Below are positions 1-5,960 of a DNA stretch of 7,151 nt, piece by piece; the stretch's first letter is position 1; every line of letters begins with the position of its first letter. The DNA comes from Rickettsiales bacterium (lineage in GTDB: Bacteria > Pseudomonadota > Alphaproteobacteria > TMED109): NCBI GenBank assembly GCA_002720125.1, contig PBGQ01000041.1, positions 1-7,151 on the forward strand. Direction: 5' to 3'. The notes below the pieces were generated by a model. That model did no database searches. It was not told the origin of the DNA and saw only the letters and a program-made list of their open reading frames with translations. The position numbers were made by a program, and so were the translations under genes.

Positions 1-713
1 CCTGCAGTTAATAAATACATTTGATCAAAAATTTTAAGTTGAAAAATTAATTGCAATGTTAAAACAAGAGCTGTGATAGGCCAAATTAAAGGCCAAGTTA
101 TATATCTAAACTTAGCCCAAGAATTTGCTCCATCCAAATCTGATGCTTCGTAAATTTCTGGATTAATTGATTTAAGACCTGCAATAAATAATAAAATATT
201 GAAACCTACGGTCCACCAAATTGTTACAATTGCTACAGCTGGCATTGCAAATTGTTTTTTCTTGAAAAAAGCAATTTTTGCATAACCCAAAAATTCTAAA
301 AATTCTTGAATAATTCCGTATTGTTTAGATAACATCCAAGACCAAACTTGAGTTACTACCGTAACAGGTAAAATATGTGGTATAAAGAAACAAGCTAAAA
401 GAAATGCTGCAACATAGGGATTTTTAAGTCTATTAATCATCATTGCACACATCAGACCAATTAAAGTATTTGGCACAACTGTCCAAAAAACAAAAACAAA
501 TGTATTTTTTAATGATTTAAGAAAAAGTTTATCATTAAAAAGCTTTAAATAATTTTCTAAACCTACCCATTTACCCCATCCAATTAACGGGGAGTCAGTG
601 AAACTGAACAATAACGTATAAATTGTAGGATAAAGTAAAAATAGAACATAAAAAAATATAAAAGGAAAAGCAAGTAAGAGACCCCAAAAATTTGAATTAC
701 TATATTTTTTCAT
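1..713 (-). CDS. Sugar ABC transporter permease, MalF/UgpA-like (3' end outside window)
   Basis: Inner-membrane permease subunit of a binding-protein-dependent carbohydrate importer (CUT1 type). The reading frame opens with ATG at 713-711 and stays open through 237 codons to the window edge, so the C-terminus is missing. The N-terminus MKKYSNSNFW is followed by a hydrophobic first helix (about residues 10-38), a short periplasmic stretch with GWGKWVGLENY (45-55) typical of the family, and further helices at about 70-92, 100-125 and 158-180. The EAA loop that docks on the ATPase is clear at residues 189-212 (EASDLDGA, then F, then WPLIWP). The last visible residues, IFDQMYLLTA, match the usual conserved FDxVYxLTxGGP segment. 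It lies directly downstream of the solute-binding protein, so both likely belong to one transport operon whose second permease and ATPase would follow to the left. The substrate cannot be read from the sequence; a sugar or glycerol-phosphate-type compound is plausible. Confidence 0.93.
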   Translation of the reverse strand, partial: MKKYSNSNFWGLLLAFPFIFFYVLFLLYPTIYTLLFSFTDSPLIGWGKWVGLENYLKLFNDKLFLKSLKNTFVFVFWTVVPNTLIGLMCAMMINRLKNPYVAAFLLACFFIPHILPVTVVTQVWSWMLSKQYGIIQEFLEFLGYAKIAFFKKKQFAMPAVAIVTIWWTVGFNILLFIAGLKSINPEIYEASDLDGANSWAKFRYITWPLIWPITALVLTLQLIFQLKIFDQMYLLTA

Positions 714-723
714 ATTTTAAATT

Positions 724-750
724 TAAGCTGCAGTAAAGTACTGCAGCTTA
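724..750 (-). repeat. Perfect 12-bp inverted repeat / hairpin between binding protein and permease
   Basis: TAAGCTGCAGTA (724-735) and TACTGCAGCTTA (739-750) are perfect reverse complements with a 3-nt loop. The hairpin lies 22 nt after the binding-protein stop and 10 nt before the permease ATG. No T-run follows on the minus strand, so it is not a classical intrinsic terminator. By analogy with other transport operons it could protect the upstream mRNA from 3' exonucleases and lower permease expression relative to the binding protein; that role is inferred. Confidence 0.8.
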
Positions 751-772
751 GTTTTATAAAAAGATCTTAACT

Positions 773-1744
773 CTACATTAGAGCTTCAAGATCATCTCTC
801 ATCATTTGAATTGCTTCTTCAGCACTTAATTCTCCATTAACTGCAGGAGCAATATAGTTACTAAAAGCATCATAAGTTGGTGAAGCAACACCTGCGATAG
901 GTAAGAATGGATCTACAACCATATTGTCACCAATGTTAGCATAAGTGCTATTTGGCTGCATATTTTTATAGAATACACTATCCACAACTTCTGTATTTGC
1001 AGGTATATGACCAGCTGTTCCCCAGAAGAGACTATTATCACTCATCCAACCCATAACTTTTAAAACTGCTTCTAGTTTCTCATCAGATATTGGGTTTTTA
1101 TCACTGTGAGGAATAGCAAATGCATGTGAATCAGACCATGTAGCCATTTTAGGACCAACTTGAGGCATATCTACAACACCAAATTTAAAACCTAATTCAT
1201 TATTTCGCATTAAATCAACCATAGTAGGAACTTCCCATACACCGTTGATGTGAATTGCTGACTCGCCACTTATAAACATACCTTTTGCAGATTGGTAATC
1301 GACGTTACTTGGCATATATCCTTTTTCAACAAGATCGATTAAAATTTGTAAAGATTTTTCACATTTATCTCCAGGACAAATACTACTTCCGTCTACAAAA
1401 TCTCCTTCCATCATGTTAAGGATCGAATACCACCATCTCCAAATCATACCTCCGTTATCAGAAGCGAAACCAATTGGAAATTCCATCATTTCATCTAGTT
1501 TAGCTAGACCATTCATAAAATTGTCTACACCATCTAATAATGTTGGATGACCATTTTCATCAAGTAAACCAGCTTCACCTAATACTTCTGCATTAAAATA
1601 CATAACGTTAGCATGAATATCTAGTGGAACACCATGCGTTGCTCCTCCAAAGTTAGCTGCTTCCCAGTTAGCAGGAAAAAATCTCAACCATTCTTTCGAA
1701 AGATACTTCTTTTGATAATATTTTCTTATACAGTTCATAACCAC
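773..1744 (-). CDS. Sugar ABC transporter solute-binding protein, N-terminally truncated at a fusion junction
   Basis: Periplasmic family-1 extracellular solute-binding protein that would capture a carbohydrate and hand it to the adjacent permease. The open frame can start at a GTG (1744-1742) and gives 323 residues, but only residues from about 24 on (PANWEAANFGG, then GVPLDIHANVMYFN) look like a binding protein. The first ~22 residues are an out-of-frame reading of the neighbouring NuoF-like sequence, not a signal peptide. Family signs include the cross-over segment GVPLDIHANVMYFN (about 38-51), HINGVWEVP in the middle, a TWSDSHAFAIP segment and GHIPANTEV near the C-terminal third. Family members are usually above 400 residues with a signal peptide, so roughly the first 100-130 residues are missing. 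As drawn here the protein would stay in the cytoplasm and lack much of lobe 1, hence it is probably non-functional, or it is intact in the real genome if the junction is an artefact. The stop is TAG at 775-773. Confidence 0.85.
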   Translation of the reverse strand: MVMNCIRKYYQKKYLSKEWLRFFPANWEAANFGGATHGVPLDIHANVMYFNAEVLGEAGLLDENGHPTLLDGVDNFMNGLAKLDEMMEFPIGFASDNGGMIWRWWYSILNMMEGDFVDGSSICPGDKCEKSLQILIDLVEKGYMPSNVDYQSAKGMFISGESAIHINGVWEVPTMVDLMRNNELGFKFGVVDMPQVGPKMATWSDSHAFAIPHSDKNPISDEKLEAVLKVMGWMSDNSLFWGTAGHIPANTEVVDSVFYKNMQPNSTYANIGDNMVVDPFLPIAGVASPTYDAFSNYIAPAVNGELSAEEAIQMMRDDLEALM

Positions 1745-2309
1745 CCGATTTTAAATATTGTTTCAAAGTAATGTGTTTACCATTTTTATAAGATAACTGT
1801 TTGGTCTGTATAGCGTCTTCTATTTTATCTAAAGAGGTGTTTAGTAAATGATTATGATTAACTTCTACAACAGGAGCGTAATTGCACCTTCCCATACATG
1901 GGGCTTTTTCTACCCTAAAGTTTTTATACTTTAATTTTGTTCTTTCGTATAATTTCTCTGCATCATACATAGCACATGTAACACTGTCACAAACTTTAAT
2001 TGTCACTGGAGAAACTTTCTCCGTATCAGTGTTGAGAATATGAAAATGAGCATAAAAACTTGCAACTTCATACACTTCAGACATGCTTGTTTTGACCAGT
2101 TCGGATAATGCCCTTAAATGTCTAGGGTAAAGTCCTTTATACTTGTCGTTAAACAGATGCAGATATTCTATCAACATATCCTTTGATAGTGGAAAATAGC
2201 CACTGAGCAGCTCATTGGCTTCTTCTAAAGAAGTTTTATCAACTTGCCTTCCTTTATTGTAGTAAATTTTATTTCTTCTACCTGGTCCACGTTTTTTTAA
2301 TGTTTGCAT
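1668..2309 (-). CDS. NAD-dependent formate dehydrogenase beta subunit (NuoE/FdsG + NuoF/FdsB fusion), truncated after the NuoE domain
   Basis: The 213-residue product carries a complete NuoE-like thioredoxin-fold [2Fe-2S] domain. The cluster ligands are Cys107-x4-Cys112 (CDSVTC) and Cys138-x3-Cys142 (CMGRC), with the preceding helical segment SEVYEVASFYAHF (77-89) typical of NuoE/FdsG. From residue ~179 the sequence becomes the start of a NuoF/FdsB domain (ITLKQYLKSGGYELYKKIL, then VSFERMVEI) but stops at residue 213, just before the expected glycine-rich GLRGRGGAGF NADH/FMN site. The whole NuoF domain is therefore lost. In the intact enzyme this electron-transfer subunit would pass formate-derived electrons through Fe-S and FMN to NAD+. 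ATG at 2309-2307 is preceded by GAAGAG at 6 nt spacing. The basic start MQTLKKRGPGRR is not a signal peptide. A hydrogenase diaphorase or complex I subunit is an alternative, but the neighbouring Mo-cofactor genes favour formate dehydrogenase. Confidence 0.82.
   Translation of the reverse strand: MQTLKKRGPGRRNKIYYNKGRQVDKTSLEEANELLSGYFPLSKDMLIEYLHLFNDKYKGLYPRHLRALSELVKTSMSEVYEVASFYAHFHILNTDTEKVSPVTIKVCDSVTCAMYDAEKLYERTKLKYKNFRVEKAPCMGRCNYAPVVEVNHNHLLNTSLDKIEDAIQTKQLSYKNGKHITLKQYLKSGGYELYKKILSKEVSFERMVEIFSC
1673..1690. other. Junction between truncated formate dehydrogenase gene and truncated binding-protein gene
   Basis: Read on the minus strand, NuoF-like codons can be followed down to about 1680 (MVEI), and binding-protein codons begin in another frame by about 1675 (PANW). 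The point contains a run of six T (A6 on the plus strand), which could be microhomology at a deletion or a mis-join. The two frames overlap on paper over 1668-1744, but only one of them is meaningful on each side. Confidence 0.8.
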
Positions 2310-2501
2310 TCCCTACTCTTCAACTGTCAACATGTTAAAATTTCAATTATATTATAATAAAAAAAAAATTGATATTCATAATATAGCATTTTATTATCAA
2401 AAGTCTCAAAAAAGAAGAAAACTATGACTTTTTTAAAAAGTTATTATAGTCTTTATAATAAAGTTATTTATAATAAATTAAATTTAACTTAAAATGGAAT
2501 T
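2310..2501. promoter_or_regulatory. Divergent intergenic region carrying promoters for the dehydrogenase and mobB operons
   Basis: This 192-nt, nearly all A/T spacer separates two divergently transcribed, functionally related units, so outward promoters must lie here. TATAAT hexamers are present on the minus strand at 2356-2351 and 2351-2346 and on the plus strand at 2454-2459 and 2469-2474. None has a convincing -35 box at 16-18 nt, and in such AT-rich DNA these hexamers are weak evidence. No known riboswitch fold or clear operator was recognised. Confidence 0.45.
2441..2477 (+). repeat. Overlapping AT-rich inverted and direct repeats upstream of mobB
   Basis: TTATTATA (2441-2448) and TATAATAA (2454-2461) form an 8-bp inverted repeat with a 5-nt loop. 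TTTATAATAAA occurs twice in direct orientation (2452-2462 and 2467-2477), 15 bp apart. The block lies 25-60 nt before the mobB start and contains both plus-strand TATAAT hexamers. It could be a regulator site or only low-complexity sequence. Confidence 0.4.
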
Positions 2502-2505
2502 TTGA
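2494..2505 (+). other. Three-codon minigene overlapping the mobB start
   Basis: ATG-GAA-TTT-TGA sits just before mobB; its stop TGA (2503-2505) overlaps the mobB TTG start (2502-2504). The only ATG close to mobB is therefore out of frame. It could serve re-initiation or be accidental. Confidence 0.3.
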
Positions 2506-2996
2506 AGAAAGTTTTTGGAATATCAGGCTGGAGCGGTTCAGGTAAAACAACATTGATTATTGAACTAATCAAATTGTTTTCAAAAGACTATAAACTAAAT
2601 GTTTGCGCGATTAAACATGCTCATGAAAATTTTGAAATAGATCACAAAGGAAAAGACACGTATAATTTTGCAAAATCTGGTGCAAGCAAAGTTATTGTAT
2701 CCTCTTCAAAAAAAACGGCAGTTATTGACTATTTAAATAATAAAACTGAAGTTATTAGCCTGTTAGAGTTTACAGGGAAGGCTGATATTGTATTAGTAGA
2801 GGGGTGGAAGAATAGTAGTTTAAATAAAATTGAAGTTTATAGAGAATGCGTAAATAAACCCTTGCTTTACAAAAATGATAATAATTTTGTAGCTCTTGCT
2901 ACAGATAAAATTAATTTTAAACTTGAAAGAGATATAAAGCTTTTAAACCTAAATAATGTTAGCGAAATTGCAAATTTTATAATTGAATATTCTTAG
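2502..2996 (+). CDS. mobB: MobB, molybdopterin-guanine dinucleotide biosynthesis adaptor protein
   Basis: A 164-residue GTP-binding P-loop protein that assists conversion of molybdopterin to the guanine dinucleotide cofactor (MGD) used by formate dehydrogenases and related molybdoenzymes. Walker A is GWSGSGKT at residues 9-16. The family signature IKHAHENFEIDHKGKD runs from 37 to 52, followed by KSGASKV. Walker B-like DIVLVEGWK lies at 95-103, and ALATD near 131-135 completes the set. The length agrees with MobB (about 160-175). The start is TTG at 2502, giving MKKVFGISG, which fits the family N-terminus; the ATG at 2494 is out of frame and hits a stop after three codons. No strong Shine-Dalgarno is visible. 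It is the first gene of a plus-strand operon, 12 nt ahead of moeA, and diverges from the formate dehydrogenase gene. Confidence 0.93.
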   Translation: MKKVFGISGWSGSGKTTLIIELIKLFSKDYKLNVCAIKHAHENFEIDHKGKDTYNFAKSGASKVIVSSSKKTAVIDYLNNKTEVISLLEFTGKADIVLVEGWKNSSLNKIEVYRECVNKPLLYKNDNNFVALATDKINFKLERDIKLLNLNNVSEIANFIIEYS

Positions 2997-3008
2997 CGTA
3001 CTAGATAA

Positions 3009-4217
3009 ATGATAAAATATAATCAGGTAAAAAAAATTTTAAAAGATAATGTTACTTCAATAAAAAAAACAGAATTGATTTCTCTAGATAAAGCTACAAA
3101 TAGATATTTGGCTACGGAAATAAAATCTAAATTTTTCATACCACCTAAAGATAATTCAGCTGTAGATGGATTTATATTTAATTATAAACAATATAATATT
3201 TCTAAAAATAAAAATTTTGTTATAAAAGGAGAAATCAACGCCGGGGAAACTTCAAAAAGTAAAATAGACGTTAATAGCTTTTTAAGAATATCTACAGGAG
3301 GACAAACTCCATCAAATTTAGATACCGTAGTAATGCAAGAAAACGTTGTTACTGAAAAGAATAATATTGTTTCTATAAATGGACTAATTAAGAAAGGTAT
3401 GAATGTTAGAAAGAAAGGAGAGGATATAAAAAAAGGACAACTAGTCTTTTCTAAAGGTCACAAATTAAGACCACAAGATATAGGAATGTTGGCTTCACTT
3501 GGCATATCACGTGTAAAAGTTGTAAAAAAAATTAAAATAGGAATTTTATCTAATGGAAATGAATTAATTGAGCCAGGAAAAAAAAAGAAATTTTATCAAA
3601 TCTACGACAGTAATAGATATATGCTAAAATCTTTTTTGAATAAAGAAAGTGTAGATTGGATTGACTTTAAAATTGTAAAAGATAAAGAAAGTTCGGTTTT
3701 AAAGAAAATAAAAAATGCAAAAAAAAAATGTGATGTTTTAGTTATAACAGGAGGCGCTTCAACAGGAAAAAAAGATTTCATGTCATATGCAATCAAAGAA
3801 ATAGGAACATTAAACTTTTGGAAGGTTTCAATTAAACCAGGAAGGCCTTTTGGATTTGGGATCTTGCCAATTAATAAACCTACTCTTATGATACCTGGTA
3901 ATCCCGTGGCAAGTTTCACTATTTTTTTTTTATTTGGAAGGTTTTTAATTAATCATATGCTTGGAAATAATAACTTTTCTCATAAAAGTTTTAAAGTTAA
4001 ATCCAATTTTGTAATGAAAAAGAAAAAGGGAAGAGAGGAATTTTTGAGAGCGAGAATTTTTTATAAAAATAATACTATGTATGTAAATAAATTTAAAACA
4101 CAAGGAGCTGGAATCTTAAACTCTTTAGTCTGGGCTGATGGTTTAGTGAAACTTGATGAAGAAAAAGAAAGAATTAAAAAAAATGAATTTTTAGAATTTT
4201 TTCCTTTTGAGTTTTAA
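3009..4217 (+). CDS. moeA: MoeA, molybdopterin molybdenumtransferase
   Basis: Cytoplasmic enzyme inserting molybdate into adenylylated molybdopterin, the last step to active Mo cofactor. The 402-residue length is typical of bacterial MoeA. Conserved blocks in order: DNSAVDGF (48-55), the INAGE turn (76-80), RISTGGQTP (93-101) then DTVVMQENV, VRKKGEDIKKG (133-143), GMLASLGISRVKV (159-171), the MPT-binding domain strand GILSNGNEL (178-186), YDSNRYML (199-206), VITGGASTGKKDF (245-257), KVSIKPGRPFGFG (272-284) and IPGNPVASF (295-303). Glu185 and Asp53 sit where catalytic acidic residues are expected from the family. Small departures, such as GGASTGKKDF where GGVSVGxxD is commoner, do not remove core residues. 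It starts with ATG 12 nt after mobB, without a clear Shine-Dalgarno, and its TAA stop shares one base with the ATG of the next gene (TAATG), indicating translational coupling. Confidence 0.95.
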   Translation: MIKYNQVKKILKDNVTSIKKTELISLDKATNRYLATEIKSKFFIPPKDNSAVDGFIFNYKQYNISKNKNFVIKGEINAGETSKSKIDVNSFLRISTGGQTPSNLDTVVMQENVVTEKNNIVSINGLIKKGMNVRKKGEDIKKGQLVFSKGHKLRPQDIGMLASLGISRVKVVKKIKIGILSNGNELIEPGKKKKFYQIYDSNRYMLKSFLNKESVDWIDFKIVKDKESSVLKKIKNAKKKCDVLVITGGASTGKKDFMSYAIKEIGTLNFWKVSIKPGRPFGFGILPINKPTLMIPGNPVASFTIFFLFGRFLINHMLGNNNFSHKSFKVKSNFVMKKKKGREEFLRARIFYKNNTMYVNKFKTQGAGILNSLVWADGLVKLDEEKERIKKNEFLEFFPFEF

Positions 4218-4435
4218 TGAAAAGTTTTAACTTTATAGGCCTCAAATGCCCTTTACCCGTTCTTAAAGCAAATAAAATTTTAAAAAATGATCAGGAAAAT
4301 AAAATATTTGAGTTTTTGTGTGATGATGCTACAGCACCTACAGATTTTCAAAATTTAGCAAAAAACCTCAATAATATATCAATTGAAATAATAGATAAAA
4401 AAGAGTTCTATAGAATATTAGTTAAAAAGAATTAG
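4217..4435 (+). CDS. TusA/SirA-family sulfur carrier protein
   Basis: A 72-residue single-domain protein of the TusA family, small cytosolic carriers that hold sulfur as a persulfide on one cysteine. The signature is at the N-terminus: GLKCPLPVLK with the sulfur-carrying Cys11 in a CPxP motif, followed by the second-strand CDDATAPTDF (about 35-44). The CPLP form instead of CPEP suggests a specialised paralogue rather than the tRNA thiolation TusA. Its start codon overlaps the moeA stop (TAATG). Family knowledge links TusA to Mo-cofactor synthesis and to sulfuration of formate dehydrogenase via FdhD; the operon position supports a role in sulfur supply for the cofactor, which remains an inference. 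The gene ends in a TAG whose bases overlap the stop of the convergent gene. Confidence 0.85.
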   Translation: MKSFNFIGLKCPLPVLKANKILKNDQENKIFEFLCDDATAPTDFQNLAKNLNNISIEIIDKKEFYRILVKKN

Positions 4436-5145
4436 TTCTCAAATGTAGCTATTATAGAACTTCCACCGCCGGCTACAGCGCCGGCTAAAGCAGCAGATAA
4501 AACTGCTATTCTAAAAGTAGTAGTGGTAGGAACACTCGAAATTATATGTCTGCTGTTAATTTCGCTTGCCGCTATGCCATCTACAGATGAGTTTACATCG
4601 ACTAAAGTAACAAATTGTCCAGCAACCGCACCATGAGTACCTGGCGTGGTAACTTCCAGTATTTTTGAACCTGCAGAAATTGATTTTATAGGATCTGTTC
4701 CTAATGAGATTATGCTTCTTACATTTGATGCATCGGAGGATTTATTCTCTTTTGTACTTGTAGTTGCAATTATCTGGGGTGACCTCAATGCTTCTGCCTC
4801 TGCTCTAGCTTTAATTCTATTAGTTTTTTCTTTTTCTAGTCTTTCAGCTAGCCTTCCAGCTTGTGCAAGGTTTCCCTTTTCAATCATTTCATGTATAATT
4901 TTATCTGTTTTATTAGTTGAAATATATTCGCTGGATTTTTTTTCATTATTATTCTCTTCATAGGTATTACTGTAAACTTCAATATTTTTAATATTGTCTT
5001 TGCACAATGTTAGTATCTTATTTAACTCTATTCCCTTCTCAACTGCTTTTTTAATACAAACATTTATATTTTCCGAATATGTTAAATTAGAAACTAAAAA
5101 ATTCGACAGAATTAGTAAAAAAAATATTTTTTTATTAATTATCAC
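4432..5145 (-). CDS. Secreted protein with coiled coil and phage-tail-like C-terminal domain, function unknown
   Basis: A 237-residue protein with a probable Sec signal peptide (MIINKKIFFLLILSNFLVSN, cleavage perhaps after TYS at 24). After it come two cysteines (Cys30, Cys48) that could form a disulfide, a polar Asn/Lys/Ser-rich linker (59-80), and a charged helix likely to form a coiled coil (about 81-121, rich in E, K, R and A). The C-terminal part (about 161-237) reads KILEVTTPGTHGAVAGQFVT, continues with DGIAASEINSRHIIS and TTTTFRIAV, and ends in AGAVAGGGS. Its order of motifs resembles the 'HGlxxGdxVt ... iN ... I ... ttTF ... GGG' modules I know from phage tail and virion proteins. The family name is not certain. 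The start is GTG (5145-5143), 11 nt inside the preceding pentapeptide gene, with a good Shine-Dalgarno. A periplasmic or outer-surface location is expected. Confidence 0.75.
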   Translation of the reverse strand: MIINKKIFFLLILSNFLVSNLTYSENINVCIKKAVEKGIELNKILTLCKDNIKNIEVYSNTYEENNNEKKSSEYISTNKTDKIIHEMIEKGNLAQAGRLAERLEKEKTNRIKARAEAEALRSPQIIATTSTKENKSSDASNVRSIISLGTDPIKSISAGSKILEVTTPGTHGAVAGQFVTLVDVNSSVDGIAASEINSRHIISSVPTTTTFRIAVLSAALAGAVAGGGSSIIATFEN

Positions 5146-5830
5146 AGGATATTATCTCCTTACTCCAAGGTAAAATTGTATCACATATTATACTGTTTTT
5201 AAGTGAATTCTCATCTATCTTATATTTAGCAAGATTCATACCAGAGACGTTTGACTCATTCAACATAACATTATCTAGGTTTGAGCTAATAAAGATAGAG
5301 TTTCTTAAGTCTAGAGCTTTCATTTCAGCTCCATTAAGATTTGCACTGCTAAAATCTGTCATGAATAATTGACTTCCAGAGAGTATTGCATTTGATAGAT
5401 TTGCTCCTCTAAATTTAGAATACTTCAAATTAGCTCCATCTAGTATTATATTTTCTGCCTTACTTTTTGAGAAAACTGTTGAAATTAGGGTAGTGTCTGT
5501 AAATTTCGCAGCAAAAAGATTGGAGCCATTTAGCCTAGACTCTGAAAGATTAGAGCCTTCAAAGTTAACTTCATCTAATATAGAGATATAAAATTTACAT
5601 TTAGTTATATTGGAATAAGTTATACTGGAACCAGTCATGATAGCTCCAGAAAAATCAGAACCTGATAAGTTGGAACTTTCAATTACTGAATTTATTAATT
5701 CTAATTTTTTAAAGTTCGCATTTGATAAATCGCAATTAATACAAGTTTTAGTTTCCAAAAATTTTTGTAAATCTTTTTGATCATATGTTAAGGCATTGAG
5801 GCTTAATAAAAACAGAAAAAATTTTAACAT
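5135..5830 (-). CDS. Secreted pentapeptide-repeat protein
   Basis: A 231-residue protein with a short signal-like N-terminus (MLKFFLFLLSLNAL, 1-14) followed by about 33 consecutive pentapeptides (about 35-200) of the A(N/D)Lxx type, for example CDLSNANF, GANLKYSKF, RGANLSNAIL and SSANLNGAEM. Such repeats fold as a right-handed quadrilateral beta helix. A CINC pair (30-33) caps the N-terminal side, and the tail ICDTILPWSKEIISC (215-229) has the Cys...LPW...Cys pattern seen at the end of related exported pentapeptide proteins. Serine is frequent in the repeats. The molecular role is unknown; nothing in the sequence points to a gyrase-protecting Qnr-type function, and export argues against it. 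ATG at 5830-5828 lies 16 nt after the tRNA CCA end, with AGGA very close to the start. Its end overlaps the next gene by 11 nt, so the two secreted proteins are probably co-translated. Confidence 0.88.
   Translation of the reverse strand: MLKFFLFLLSLNALTYDQKDLQKFLETKTCINCDLSNANFKKLELINSVIESSNLSGSDFSGAIMTGSSITYSNITKCKFYISILDEVNFEGSNLSESRLNGSNLFAAKFTDTTLISTVFSKSKAENIILDGANLKYSKFRGANLSNAILSGSQLFMTDFSSANLNGAEMKALDLRNSIFISSNLDNVMLNESNVSGMNLAKYKIDENSLKNSIICDTILPWSKEIISCDN
5157..5162 (-). promoter_or_regulatory. Ribosome binding site deciding the GTG start at 5145
   Basis: AAGGAG on the minus strand, inside the end of the pentapeptide gene, lies 11 nt before GTG 5145-5143. No in-frame ATG exists ahead of the signal-peptide hydrophobic core, so this site supports the GTG start. 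Confidence 0.6.
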
Positions 5831-5846
5831 GTTCCTAGTTTTAATT

Positions 5847-5921
5847 TGGTGAGCCCGCTGGGATTCGAACCCAGGACCCCTCGCTTAAAAGGCGAATGCT
5901 CTACCGCTGAGCTACGGGCTC
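5847..5921 (-). tRNA. tRNA-Lys (anticodon UUU), CCA encoded
   Basis: A complete cloverleaf can be folded by eye: 7-bp acceptor stem GAGCCCG/CGGGCTC, D arm GCTC-AGCGGTA-GAGC, anticodon stem TTCGC/GCGAG with loop CTTTTAA (anticodon TTT, lysine AAA/AAG), 5-nt variable region GGGTC, T arm CTGGG-TTCGAAT-CCCAG, discriminator A and a genomically encoded CCA at 5849-5847. Length is 72 nt without CCA, 75 with it. It lies 41 nt after the tgt stop and 16 nt before the pentapeptide gene, all in the same direction. Confidence 0.97.
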
Positions 5922-5934
5922 TGAATATAAGTAC

Positions 5935-5960
5935 ATTATATTTATTTTTGTATATTTCAA
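5935..5960 (-). promoter_or_regulatory. Possible promoter of the tRNA-Lys unit
   Basis: On the minus strand TTGAAA (5960-5955) is followed by TATAAT (5940-5935) ending 13 nt before the mature tRNA 5' end. The -10 is a perfect match and well placed, but the spacer is only 14 nt, shorter than usual. Transcription could instead continue from tgt. Confidence 0.3.

Noticed and set aside
739..756. Hairpin plus following GTTTT as an intrinsic terminator on the plus strand
   Set aside because: No plus-strand gene ends nearby, and the T-run is short; on the minus strand the hairpin is followed by an A/T mix without a T-run.
1682..1744. Possible true N-terminus (GTG start) of the 323-residue binding protein
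   Set aside because: These ~21 codons are an out-of-frame reading of NuoF-like sequence; there is no signal peptide, and binding-protein similarity begins only after them.
2325..2330. Perfect TTGACA -35 box on the minus strand before the dehydrogenase gene
   Set aside because: Only 15 nt separate it from the ATG, leaving no room for a -10 box and a start site upstream of the gene.
3602..3919. 105-codon open frame on the minus strand
   Set aside because: It lies fully inside moeA, whose frame carries all family motifs; the antisense translation shows no recognisable domain.
4646..4963. 105-codon open frame on the plus strand
   Set aside because: It is antisense to the secreted coiled-coil protein; its hydrophobic look comes from reading the charged helix codons backwards.
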